Shown here: piece after piece, positions 46,295 to 55,394 of the stretch
Numbering within the stretch: position 1 is the first letter of the stretch
Layout: every line of letters starts with the position of its first letter
Source of the DNA: Lachnospiraceae bacterium UBA935
GTDB lineage: Bacteria; Bacillota; Clostridia; Lachnospirales; Lachnospiraceae
Assembly (NCBI GenBank): GCA_002293525.1
Contig: DBDJ01000006.1
Location: 33,297 to 97,296, forward strand
Direction: 5' to 3'
DNA: 64,000 bases
Program-made: the position numbers and the translations under genes
The notes under the pieces: generated by a model
The model's database searches: none
Told to the model about the DNA's origin: nothing
Seen by the model: the letters and a program-made list of their open reading frames with translations, nothing else

Positions 46295-47563
46295 ATGAAA
46301 CATTCATATTGGATCCCTACGAACAGGGATGTTGCCAGAAGTCTTGGTTCATATATTAAGGAAGTAGATCATTGTCAGAGAAAATTCAATAAAGCTATTC
46401 CGATATTTGTTCTTGATTCGGGCGACGAAAGATGTGAATTATGGAACAAAGAAGCAGTGGAAAGGATAAATAAAAACTATCCTGATGTCCTGGTCTATCA
46501 TATTCCGTTTGCAAAACAGATATTTGTAGTCAGTAAGATAATCGAAAAAACAGGATTTGCTTCGGACAATTTGGCGGACTGTTTTGTACCCAGAACAGTA
46601 AACTATGGTGCAGCTATGAATAAAATATTCTTATTTGCTGCTGCACTCGGATTTGATGTGATTCATCGGAGGGATTCCGATACGGTTCTTCAAGATGAGT
46701 GTCCCTATCCTCTTGAACTGGAGATTAATAATATTGGCAAGACCGTTTCAGATTCTGGCAACGATAAACCGATAAGTATTGTCGGAAGTGGATATGTAGG
46801 TGAATGGAATCTTGACATAAAAGATTTTGTGAAAGACAATGATGAACTGTTCCGTATATTTCTTGACAAGCTTTGTATTCAACCAGAACTTCATAAAGTG
46901 TTCATGGATGAAATGAGTGAGGACTGCAAAAGATATTATGCGAAAGATGATCTGAGACTAGATACTAAGCTGCCGGAGGCGGGGAATTTTTGTGCATATA
47001 AGATATTTGAATATTTTCCCTGCTTGCCTGCCGACTTTACATTAGGTTCGGATTATTTCCTTTTTAAAATGGCGATATCTTTCAAATTTCCCATATTATT
47101 TCATGAAAGAAGGGTGTTTCATATTTACCATGAGGAAAGAAGAAGTCCGGAGAATATGCTGAGATATGCCAAGTCTTTGATGAAATTTTGTGATCACTCG
47201 CCTATGTATTGGTTTTTTGTAAACTACGTAACAGACCGGCTGATGCTTGAGATGGAGTTGGACGGTATCAGTGCGGATGACTTACATAGTAAATGGATGC
47301 TTGATCATATGAGTGATGGACTGATATCTTTGAATGACATCATTCTTGTCAAAAGACGAAAAAATATGAATGAAATGGCCGCTGATTTTATTTCAACACA
47401 GTATCCTAATGAAGCTCAGGGTGTGTTGACAGAAATTGATGACATTTTTGAGGAATGTAAGGAAGACTATCTTCGTCATGCCATACTGATGAAAGCATGG
47501 CGGAAGATTATTACTGTTGCCAAAAATGATAAAATAACAGAGGAGATGTTTTATGAAAGGTGA
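46295..47563 (+). CDS. DUF6271-like protein, glycosyltransferase-related
   Basis: 422 residues. IPTNRDVARSLGSYIKE at the start, PIFVLDSGD, and above all VNYGAAMNKIFLFAAALGF followed by VIHRRDSDT, match DUF6271. That is a family I know mainly from actinomycete gene clusters. The RRDSD could be a GT-A style DxD metal site. Function is not established. GAAAGGAATAACC precedes the ATG. It overlaps the next gene by 11 nt. Confidence 0.65.
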   Translation: MKHSYWIPTNRDVARSLGSYIKEVDHCQRKFNKAIPIFVLDSGDERCELWNKEAVERINKNYPDVLVYHIPFAKQIFVVSKIIEKTGFASDNLADCFVPRTVNYGAAMNKIFLFAAALGFDVIHRRDSDTVLQDECPYPLELEINNIGKTVSDSGNDKPISIVGSGYVGEWNLDIKDFVKDNDELFRIFLDKLCIQPELHKVFMDEMSEDCKRYYAKDDLRLDTKLPEAGNFCAYKIFEYFPCLPADFTLGSDYFLFKMAISFKFPILFHERRVFHIYHEERRSPENMLRYAKSLMKFCDHSPMYWFFVNYVTDRLMLEMELDGISADDLHSKWMLDHMSDGLISLNDIILVKRRKNMNEMAADFISTQYPNEAQGVLTEIDDIFEECKEDYLRHAILMKAWRKIITVAKNDKITEEMFYER

Positions 47564-48722
47564 TATTGAAATTCTGAAAAATGCGTTCTATGGAAGATAT
47601 GGTGCAACACAAATTGATGAGGAGGAGATCAGAAGCGTAACTGAAGTTTTAGAGAAAAAAGAATTATTCAGATATGATATTGATAATTCCAAGACAGATC
47701 AGCTTGAAAAAGGATTGCGTGAAGCATGCGGGGCAGCATACGCATTAGCAGTGTGCAATGGTTCGGCCGCAATTAAAGCTGCATTGGTCGCATTACAGAT
47801 TACATCTGGTGACGAGATACTGGTTACACCTTATACCTTCATCGCGACCGTTAACTCGATTATTTCAATAGGTGCCGTCCCGACTTTTGTTGATATTGAT
47901 GAAACCCTTAGCTTTGATTTTGAGGATGCTCAGCGGAAAATAACAGACAGAACGAAAGCAATCCTTGTGGTTCATATTCAGGGTGACGGTGTAGAGATAA
48001 GAAGAACAAGAGAATTTGCAGATAAGAATAATCTTATGATGATTGAAGACTGTGCCCAGGCTTTCGGTAGCTTAGTTAACGGCGACAGGGTAGGAGTATT
48101 GGCTGATATCGGATGCTTCAGCCTGCAAGCCAATAAACTCATCACTTGTGGTGAGGGAGGCTTTTTGATTTGCAATAATAAAGAATATTATGTAAGGGCA
48201 CGTAATTTCCATGATCAAGGTGGAAACAGAGAAGAAAATTCATTCGCGAATTGGGATAATCCTTTGGCATTATTTGGCGAGAATCTTAAGATTACGGAGA
48301 TTCAGAGCGCCTTAGGTATTGTACAGCTGCGTAAGTCCGGTGATTTTATTCGCAAGCTGCGAAAAAACAGAGCATTCATTGTCAATCATGTTGATTATGA
48401 CAGCAAGCCCTTCCGCGCAAAAAAGTGCTCCGACAGTGCCAACTCAAATGGTGTATCCATTCCGTTCATTGCCGTAAGCAAGACAGAACGTGACCGTATC
48501 GTAAAACATCTAAAAGAAAATAATATACCGGCTATTACACTTTATGACAAGCTTATTTATGAATTTGAATTATATAAAAATGGAACTGGTTTTTGGAAGT
48601 CTGCAAGTGCGGATTGTAAAAGCGCTGAAAACTTAAAAGGAAAGATGTTTTGGATTCTGAACAGCATTGATTACGGTAAAGATGAGCTGGAGCACATAAT
48701 TGACGTAACCAACCAATTATAA
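47553..48722 (+). CDS. DegT/DnrJ/EryC1/StrS family aminotransferase (first)
   Basis: 389 residues. CNGSAAIKAALVAL, the PLP Asp region IEDCAQAFGS and the Schiff-base Lys in FSLQANKLITCGEGGF are all in place. Such enzymes put amino groups on nucleotide-activated keto-sugars; BlsH of blasticidin S synthesis is a relative. The overlap with the gene before indicates tight operon expression. Confidence 0.9.
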   Translation: MKGDIEILKNAFYGRYGATQIDEEEIRSVTEVLEKKELFRYDIDNSKTDQLEKGLREACGAAYALAVCNGSAAIKAALVALQITSGDEILVTPYTFIATVNSIISIGAVPTFVDIDETLSFDFEDAQRKITDRTKAILVVHIQGDGVEIRRTREFADKNNLMMIEDCAQAFGSLVNGDRVGVLADIGCFSLQANKLITCGEGGFLICNNKEYYVRARNFHDQGGNREENSFANWDNPLALFGENLKITEIQSALGIVQLRKSGDFIRKLRKNRAFIVNHVDYDSKPFRAKKCSDSANSNGVSIPFIAVSKTERDRIVKHLKENNIPAITLYDKLIYEFELYKNGTGFWKSASADCKSAENLKGKMFWILNSIDYGKDELEHIIDVTNQL

Positions 48723-48751
48723 TAGAAGATTTAGATAAGAAAGAGGGTTAA

Positions 48752-49816
48752 ATGCAGACAAAAAATTATAAAGAATATAATGCCTGGTTCTTTAAAAATA
48801 TAACAGGATATTCGGAGGCAGTATTCACCAATGGCGGTTCATCAGCATTCCATGCTTTTTTGCTTACGCAGATGGTAGATCAGGATGATGAGATTATTTT
48901 TCCGGTGGAATGTTATCCTACTTTACCTATGGCGGCTATCCAATGTGGCCTGCGGCCAGTATTTGCAGATGTGGACAAACAGTACAACTTATCTCCTGAT
49001 GATTTGAAAAACAAGATATCACCTAAAACGAAATTCGTTTTTGTGATTCATATGGCAGGGATTCCCGCCCAGATGGAAAAAATAAACGAGATATTGAAAG
49101 ACAGGCAAGATATTATTCTTGTTGAAGACTGGTGTCAGGCCTTGGGAACTGTTATGAAAGGCGGATTAAAAAAAACAGCGAGAACGTCAGCTGTCATCTT
49201 GTCGTTTTCCTCAAGCAAACTCTTAAGTATTGATGGTGGCGGTCTATGCCTTGTTGATAGTGCCGAGTGTGCGGAAAAAATGAGGATCATCGTCAACAAT
49301 GGATACTATAAGCCTGAACGTTTTGTAATGTTGGGATATTCGTATTATATGCATCCTCTTCAAGATAAGCTCCTGTTCGAGGGCATACATGGGATTGATA
49401 AAATAATTGCCAATCACGAAGGCATCTTTGCCACAATGTATGACAGTCTTCATTCGGAATTCAAGCCTATATGCGAATTCAATAACAAGATACTTCAGCA
49501 TAAGCTGGTGGTTCAGCTTGATATTCCCGGCTTTGATTTTTTACAGTATGACAGTGAACCGATGTACAAGGAATATTTTCATGTCGGGGAATTTCATTAC
49601 CCGGTGGATATTTATCAGGAAAAGTTCATAACTGATTTTTACGGAGACGGAATTTCTGGCGCGAAGGATTTTCCGGTATTCAACCAAATACGAAAGAGTT
49701 ATTTCGCTTTCAGAATTCAGAGGAATATTCAGGATTATCATAAATTTATGGAAATGATCTTGAATAGTAGCATGGGTGATAAAAATGAGCCTTATTACGT
49801 TAGAGAATGTGTCTAA
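48752..49816 (+). CDS. DegT-like PLP aminotransferase (second, divergent)
   Basis: 354 residues. FTNGGSSAFHAFLL, VEDWCQALGTVMKGG and LSFSSSKLLSIDGGGL follow the DegT pattern with the Lys in SSSKLL. It is more diverged than its neighbour and lacks about 35 residues of the usual C-terminal part. It may be an aminotransferase or a dehydratase-type relative. Confidence 0.82.
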   Translation: MQTKNYKEYNAWFFKNITGYSEAVFTNGGSSAFHAFLLTQMVDQDDEIIFPVECYPTLPMAAIQCGLRPVFADVDKQYNLSPDDLKNKISPKTKFVFVIHMAGIPAQMEKINEILKDRQDIILVEDWCQALGTVMKGGLKKTARTSAVILSFSSSKLLSIDGGGLCLVDSAECAEKMRIIVNNGYYKPERFVMLGYSYYMHPLQDKLLFEGIHGIDKIIANHEGIFATMYDSLHSEFKPICEFNNKILQHKLVVQLDIPGFDFLQYDSEPMYKEYFHVGEFHYPVDIYQEKFITDFYGDGISGAKDFPVFNQIRKSYFAFRIQRNIQDYHKFMEMILNSSMGDKNEPYYVRECV

Positions 49817-50816
49817 GGATTTTGTCGTTCTAAATCGCCGGGAAGGTCTTATGGGATCCTTAAAGGATCTTTTTTCCGGAGACTACAGAACCATCAGAGC
49901 CATAGATGATATTTCACTTACTATAAATCAGGGTGAGGTCATAGGTTTACTAGGACCAAACGGCGCGGGAAAGTCGACTGCAATCAAAATTATGACAGGC
50001 GTTATGCAGCTTACATCAGGCAATGTTGTGATTGATGGAATGGATCCGTTTAGACAAAGAAAGGTTTATTCCAAGAATATTGGTGTTGTCTTCGGGCAAC
50101 GCTCTCAGCTATGGTGGGAATTGCCTGTTGTCGAATCATTTAAGCTCTTTAAGGAAGTGTACCAAGTCACCGATCAGGAGTATCAGGAAAATATGAAAAT
50201 GTTTTCTCGTATCACTGATATTGATAACTTATTATTCCGACAGGTCAAAACACTTTCTCTAGGTCAAAGAATGCTGTGCGAGATCATAGCATCCATGATT
50301 CATAGCCCGAAAATCCTATTTCTTGATGAACCTACAATCGGCATTGACGTTATGATTAAATCGAAAATCCGTTCACTTATTAAAGAATTGAATATCCAGA
50401 AGAAGATAACAGTTATCTTGACTACACATGATATGAGTGATATTGACGCATTATGTAAAAGGATTGTGATTATCGACCATGGCGTGCTAGTGTACGACGG
50501 GGACATTGATAAAGTCAAGGAGAGCTACAGTGGCTTCCGAACAATAAAGGTGGAATTAAAGCAGGAAACAGAACCCAATATGTTCTGTGACGAAATGATA
50601 AAGGAATATGGCAACCGTGTAGAAGTTTCGGAATGTGATGACGGCTGGATAGAGGTTGAGGTTATCACGGAAAATGTGTTTTTAAAGGTGTTCAATACCA
50701 TTTTGAAGTCGCAATTTATAAAAGATGTAAAATCAGAGGACTTGAGCACGGAATCCGTCGTAAAGAAGATCTATGAAAATCCTGACTTATATTCGATAAA
50801 GAGTAAACTCTTTTAG
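49785..50816 (+). CDS. ABC exporter ATP-binding protein (COG4586 type)
   Basis: 343 residues from ATG 49785 (an in-frame GTG lies at 49776). It begins inside the previous gene. LLGPNGAGKSTAIKIMTG, SLGQRMLCEII and ILFLDEPTIGID are the Walker A, signature and Walker B motifs. GVVFGQRSQLWWELPV is diagnostic for the COG4586 group, which pairs with two ABC-2 permeases, as here. The likely job is export of the cluster product. Confidence 0.92.
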   Translation: MSLITLENVSKDFVVLNRREGLMGSLKDLFSGDYRTIRAIDDISLTINQGEVIGLLGPNGAGKSTAIKIMTGVMQLTSGNVVIDGMDPFRQRKVYSKNIGVVFGQRSQLWWELPVVESFKLFKEVYQVTDQEYQENMKMFSRITDIDNLLFRQVKTLSLGQRMLCEIIASMIHSPKILFLDEPTIGIDVMIKSKIRSLIKELNIQKKITVILTTHDMSDIDALCKRIVIIDHGVLVYDGDIDKVKESYSGFRTIKVELKQETEPNMFCDEMIKEYGNRVEVSECDDGWIEVEVITENVFLKVFNTILKSQFIKDVKSEDLSTESVVKKIYENPDLYSIKSKLF

Positions 50817-50855
50817 AACGAAAAGCTTACTCTTTTAGAAGAAGGGAGCACTGAC

Positions 50856-51647
50856 ATGAAAGGCTACTTGTCTTATATCAAGAACGGATTTATGGATAAT
50901 ACCGTTCACAAGATGCATGTGTTTGTCGCGATTGTTACAAATATATTATATATGATAATTGTTTATTTCTTATGGAAAGCCATTTATAATGGCAGAGATT
51001 ATGTTAGTTCTATGTCATTTAATCAGATCATGATATATATGTCGGCATCAACAGCGCTTGTGGGCTTATTTCAGACATATACGGAAAACTTTATATCGTG
51101 CCGACTGATATATGGGTCAATTATTATGGATATGATAAAGCCGATAGATTTTCAGATGCATGTATTCTGCCGCGGTATCGGAACGATGATATTTAATTTC
51201 TTTTGTGTTACGTTGCCGGTTTTATTATTTTCGGCCTTTGTTCTTGATGTGAAATTTATTGTCGGTTTCAATATTTTTTATTTTATCGTAAGTCTTATAA
51301 ATGCTGTGATCCTTTGTAGCATACTTGATTTTATAGTTGGTCTTACTTCTTTTTATACAGAGTCCATATGGGGTATCACAGTTATCAAGGATGTGCTGAT
51401 TTCGGTGTTGGCAAGTATTTATGTGCCTCTTGAATTTTATCCTCAGAATATCAAAATGGTAATCGACATACTTCCGTTCAAAGCTATTTATTATACCCCC
51501 CTTAAATTCCTGACTGATAATGAAGTAGGATTCAGATATGAACTCATCCAGATTGCTGTTCAGCTGTTCTGGATAGGAGGTTTAACGGTTCTTAGCAGGA
51601 TTGCATTTAAGCATGCGTTCAGAAATATTGTGTATAATGGAGGGTAA
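50856..51647 (+). CDS. ABC-2 type permease (first)
   Basis: 263 residues with six predicted membrane helices. FIVGLTSFYTESIWGITVIKDVL and FYPQNIKMVIDILPFKAIYYTPL fit the ABC-2 permeases that go with COG4586 ATPases. A short direct repeat CTCTTTTAGAA lies in the spacer before it. Confidence 0.87.
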   Translation: MKGYLSYIKNGFMDNTVHKMHVFVAIVTNILYMIIVYFLWKAIYNGRDYVSSMSFNQIMIYMSASTALVGLFQTYTENFISCRLIYGSIIMDMIKPIDFQMHVFCRGIGTMIFNFFCVTLPVLLFSAFVLDVKFIVGFNIFYFIVSLINAVILCSILDFIVGLTSFYTESIWGITVIKDVLISVLASIYVPLEFYPQNIKMVIDILPFKAIYYTPLKFLTDNEVGFRYELIQIAVQLFWIGGLTVLSRIAFKHAFRNIVYNGG

Positions 51648-51711
51648 GACAGTTCTGTGAAATACATGGGACTGGTTTGAAAAAGTAATATACTGCTTTC
51701 AGAGGAGCATT

Positions 51712-52509
51712 ATGAGAAAAATCGACTATTATATTAGAATTTATAAGCTGCTAAGCGGTCAATATTTGAAGATCAAGATGCAGTACAAAGCCGATACATT
51801 TATAAGTACTTTTGCAATGGCTTTGGTTGGTATTTCAGGAATATTCATTTACTACATCATATTCAATTCCATCAATGATCTTGCGAATTTAAGTTATTAT
51901 GAAGTGATGTTAATGTATTCGCTATACCTTATCATTACATCTCCGGCCAATATTCTTTTAAGTAATATGTGGAATCTGAAAAACCACCTTCTGGAAGGTA
52001 CTTTTGTTAAGTATCTTTTACGTCCGGTTAATACATTATTTTATTTTGTATTTGAAACCTTTGACATACGCGGAATAGTGAATATGATAATTGGCATAAT
52101 CTGCTTTGTTTATTCTGCATTACAGCTGCAGCTGACGCTTAACGCTGCATCGGTCATATTCCTTTTGATTATGATTATCAGCGGGAGCGTGATAACAGGA
52201 AATTTGACGATTCTGGGAGCGACAACAGGTTTCTGGATCATGAATTCTCATTTTGTTAATATGTTTGTTTCAAAACTGCTTGATTTCACAAAATATCCTT
52301 TGTCTATTTATACTATTGCCCTGAGAATATTTTTTACTTTCATTCTTCCGATCGGCTATGTTGCCTTTTATCCGGCCGACTTTATCTTTAATGGCGGTGA
52401 GTTTAATATTGTTTATGTTATTTCTCCTGCGCTGGCAGTACTGTTCACTGTTATTATGCTCAAGCTGTGGAATTTTGGTATAAAAAGGTATTCAGGGACT
52501 GGATCATAA
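51712..52509 (+). CDS. ABC-2 type permease (second)
   Basis: 265 residues with six membrane helices. SNMWNLKNHLLEGTFVKYLLRPVNTLFYF is typical of the partner subunit in these two-permease exporters. Together with the previous two genes it forms a complete exporter. Confidence 0.87.
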   Translation: MRKIDYYIRIYKLLSGQYLKIKMQYKADTFISTFAMALVGISGIFIYYIIFNSINDLANLSYYEVMLMYSLYLIITSPANILLSNMWNLKNHLLEGTFVKYLLRPVNTLFYFVFETFDIRGIVNMIIGIICFVYSALQLQLTLNAASVIFLLIMIISGSVITGNLTILGATTGFWIMNSHFVNMFVSKLLDFTKYPLSIYTIALRIFFTFILPIGYVAFYPADFIFNGGEFNIVYVISPALAVLFTVIMLKLWNFGIKRYSGTGS

Positions 52510-52561
52510 CAGGTTATGATTTTAATTTATTTAAGTCCGTTAAACGGACACGGGGAAAATG

Positions 52562-53539
52562 ATGAAAATACTTGTTTTAGGAGGAACCAGATTTTACGGG
52601 ATTACGCTCTTAAAGAAATTATTATCTGCCGGATATGAAATAACAGCTGTTTCTTCACGAAAACCGGCAGAACAAATACTTGGCGTGGAATATAAACGGT
52701 GTCGGCTAAGTGAGATCGCCACTGAGCTGGCTACAAAAAGATTTGATTTTTGCGTAAATAATATTTGTATGAATCGGCATGACAGTATCGAATATATCGA
52801 TAATGCAGCAAGGCTTTCCGATAAACATATTATGATATCCTCGATAGGAGTTTATCAACAGGAGAACTCCTCTGTAATCCCGGCGGAGGATAGTTTTGAT
52901 CCCTGTCACGAATGTACCGCTGATAATGAGCCATATCATGATAAACGTGAGGCAGAAAGGATGCTGTACAGAACGCTGCCTAAGAGCTCGCTGTATATTC
53001 TGCGGCCTTCTATCTTGGTCGGACAAAATGACTGGACTGACAGACTCGGTATGTATATTGAGAGACTGCTGGATGGAAAGGGAATCATTACTGTACAGGA
53101 TGGGTTAAATAAACTGAATCTGACATACGATTTTCAGCTTGCTGATGTCGTTGAAGCCCTTATTTCAAGGAATCGTTTATTTTCCTACCCAATATATAAT
53201 GTTGCCGGGGAGAGGTGTTTTTCGTTCAGAGAATTCATAAAGTACCTTGCAGTATTACTGAATATACAGGCAGTGCCTTTGCTGCCAATAAAAAAATTAG
53301 GAATAAATGAGCTTCCGTTTCTGGGATTTCGTGACCCTTATGGAAAGGAAGACTGTGTTTGTGACGTTTCCAGGCTTTCTGCAGTATCGGAAGCATTTAC
53401 TGATTTTAGCGAAGATATATTCAAGAAAATAGTTTTCGAAAGAGCAAAAAACAGCAGGATGAGAAGCCCGAATTATGACAAAAGGAGTTTGGAGGCAAGG
53501 TATATAGAGAAATATAATCAGTATACTGAATACCTTTAG
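52562..53539 (+). CDS. NAD-dependent epimerase/dehydratase (extended SDR)
   Basis: 325 residues from ATG 52562 (52559 is also possible). ILVLGGTRFYGITLLKKLL is the dinucleotide fold. MISSIGVYQQ and EPYHDKREAE correspond to the catalytic Ser/Tyr/Lys region, though the Tyr-Lys spacing is two residues where three is normal. YILRPSILVGQNDWTDRL follows. It probably modifies a nucleotide sugar or the product's sugar. Confidence 0.83.
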   Translation: MKILVLGGTRFYGITLLKKLLSAGYEITAVSSRKPAEQILGVEYKRCRLSEIATELATKRFDFCVNNICMNRHDSIEYIDNAARLSDKHIMISSIGVYQQENSSVIPAEDSFDPCHECTADNEPYHDKREAERMLYRTLPKSSLYILRPSILVGQNDWTDRLGMYIERLLDGKGIITVQDGLNKLNLTYDFQLADVVEALISRNRLFSYPIYNVAGERCFSFREFIKYLAVLLNIQAVPLLPIKKLGINELPFLGFRDPYGKEDCVCDVSRLSAVSEAFTDFSEDIFKKIVFERAKNSRMRSPNYDKRSLEARYIEKYNQYTEYL

Positions 53540-53573
53540 GTTGTTTTCGGAAAAGATGAATGAAAGGATAGGT

Positions 53574-55382
53574 ATGAAAAAAATCATCTTTGTTTTAGTT
53601 GACGGGATGTCGTTTGAGATTATGCAGTATCCGGAAATGATTGACCTGTCATTTCTTAAGGAAACACAGATCAGGCATTTTTACCCAGAATGTCTTTTAT
53701 ATTATGATGAGTGGAAAAGGTTTAAATGTCTGGGGATGCTTTCGCCTAGTGTAAGCCGTGGGCGGATCGTTTCATCAGCAGGGATTTCGGCTATGCTCAG
53801 TACAGGGATGACAGAAAACTTAATTGATTTTCAGAAGGCTGACAGTCTCAATAGCATATCTGTCTTCAGTAAGCTAAAGAAAAAAGGTATTCTGACAGCC
53901 GCACTGACTAATATGCCGCTCACGGATAGTACTGTCGGAATGCTTCTGTCACCAGATAAACTCAATAAATATAAAGAGAAAACGGGAGATGTCGGGTTGG
54001 CATATAACAATATCGCAATGCAGAATAATGTTGCGGAAAACATCGACCAATATGCATGGGATCTTTTATGTGGCGGCGGCAGAATGTGTTTTTATCCGGA
54101 AGATACGGAGGATATCGTTACTGCTGGTGAATTTGGCAAGCGGACTGATCGGGAAAATGTGCTTGAACGCCTTAAAAATGTAGCGGGGTTAAACCTGATG
54201 TATGAAAATGATTTTATAGATGCAGATATTGATCTTAGCCATGATAACAGATACTTGATTCTGTTGCATCATAACGATTTTATGCATGAAAACGAAAGAA
54301 TTGCCACCAGAACTCCGGAACCACGGTTAAGCGAGGCTGCTGAGAAAATAATTGATGCACTGGATAGCAGTCAGAAAGATTGGTTTTTTTTCATAGAATC
54401 CGGAAAGGTCGATTCCGCCGCACATAATAATAACGGCTATTTTGTTATCGGCGAGATTCTGGAGATCTATCGTTTCCTGTACAGATTAAGGACAAAAGAA
54501 AATCATGATGACTATACAGTCATATTTACAAGTGATCATGGAACAGGCGGTTTGTCATTTGCGGATAATTACGACCTTCCGTACGATGCTATGAAAAAGG
54601 GAGCGTATTGGTCAGACGGGCCGGGAATTTATCGTCACGACACTACTATTTTTATGCAGGATGGAAAACTGAGACAGATAAATGATTTCACGCCCTCCTT
54701 TACAGAAAAGGAAAATCTGGCAAGGCAGCAGTCAGTCGTTTATAATAAAATAGCGATGCACAGCCGTGCTCCGGTTCCCCTTTTAGGAAATGGCTTCCAT
54801 ATCAGCCGATTCAACTATTGTCAATATCATTATGACCTGTATCATCGTATCATGGATTTCTATGAAATAAGCAAAAAGAAAGGCGTAGGTGACCTGGTTA
54901 TTGTTAGCGGGCCTCCGGCGTCAGGAAAAAGCACGATCAGCAGAGAAATCACCAAGAGAACAGGAATGGTTTATCTTTGTGGAGATTATTATTTGAACTG
55001 TGTTCAGCCTAACGAAAACTGCTGTGATGACTGGGTTCTTAATATTGCTGTTTCTGACATGTTACATGACGCATACTGTTTAAGTAAGCACGGTAACAAT
55101 GTCATTCTGGATTTTGTTTTTATCAGAGAGGAAGATTTTATGTTCCTGCTTAAATTTGCACAGGAGATAAAGATCAGGATGGTTCTTCTTCAGCCTCCTC
55201 TTCAAGTCATTATGGAAAGAGATGGAAAGCGGAGTGAGGAAGAAAGGATGGGAGAAAGATGTAAGATCCTTGCTGAGGAGTTTGTTGATGCAGCAGATAA
55301 ATTCTCCCGGTTTGATCTTATCATACCTGATGCGCTGGAAAGTATTGATCATATTACAGAATATATCATGTCAAAATTATAA
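53574..55382 (+). CDS. PhoA-type alkaline phosphatase fused to a P-loop kinase
   Basis: 602 residues from ATG 53574. Residues about 1-425 carry the alkaline phosphatase sites: metal Asp in VLVDGMS, nucleophile Ser region IVSSAGISAMLSTG, FIESGKVDSAAHNNN (Asp and His zinc ligands), SDHGTGGLS, and MHSRAPVPLLGNG. The Asp normally next to the nucleophile is Ser here. There is no signal peptide, so it stays in the cytoplasm. Residues about 440-602 are a small kinase: GPPASGKSTIS (Walker A) and a lid QPPLQVIMERDGKRSEEER. A phosphatase and a kinase in one chain suggest reversible phosphorylation of the cluster product or an intermediate, for example self-protection. Confidence 0.75.
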   Translation: MKKIIFVLVDGMSFEIMQYPEMIDLSFLKETQIRHFYPECLLYYDEWKRFKCLGMLSPSVSRGRIVSSAGISAMLSTGMTENLIDFQKADSLNSISVFSKLKKKGILTAALTNMPLTDSTVGMLLSPDKLNKYKEKTGDVGLAYNNIAMQNNVAENIDQYAWDLLCGGGRMCFYPEDTEDIVTAGEFGKRTDRENVLERLKNVAGLNLMYENDFIDADIDLSHDNRYLILLHHNDFMHENERIATRTPEPRLSEAAEKIIDALDSSQKDWFFFIESGKVDSAAHNNNGYFVIGEILEIYRFLYRLRTKENHDDYTVIFTSDHGTGGLSFADNYDLPYDAMKKGAYWSDGPGIYRHDTTIFMQDGKLRQINDFTPSFTEKENLARQQSVVYNKIAMHSRAPVPLLGNGFHISRFNYCQYHYDLYHRIMDFYEISKKKGVGDLVIVSGPPASGKSTISREITKRTGMVYLCGDYYLNCVQPNENCCDDWVLNIAVSDMLHDAYCLSKHGNNVILDFVFIREEDFMFLLKFAQEIKIRMVLLQPPLQVIMERDGKRSEEERMGERCKILAEEFVDAADKFSRFDLIIPDALESIDHITEYIMSKL

Positions 55383-55394
55383 CGAGGTGAGCGA

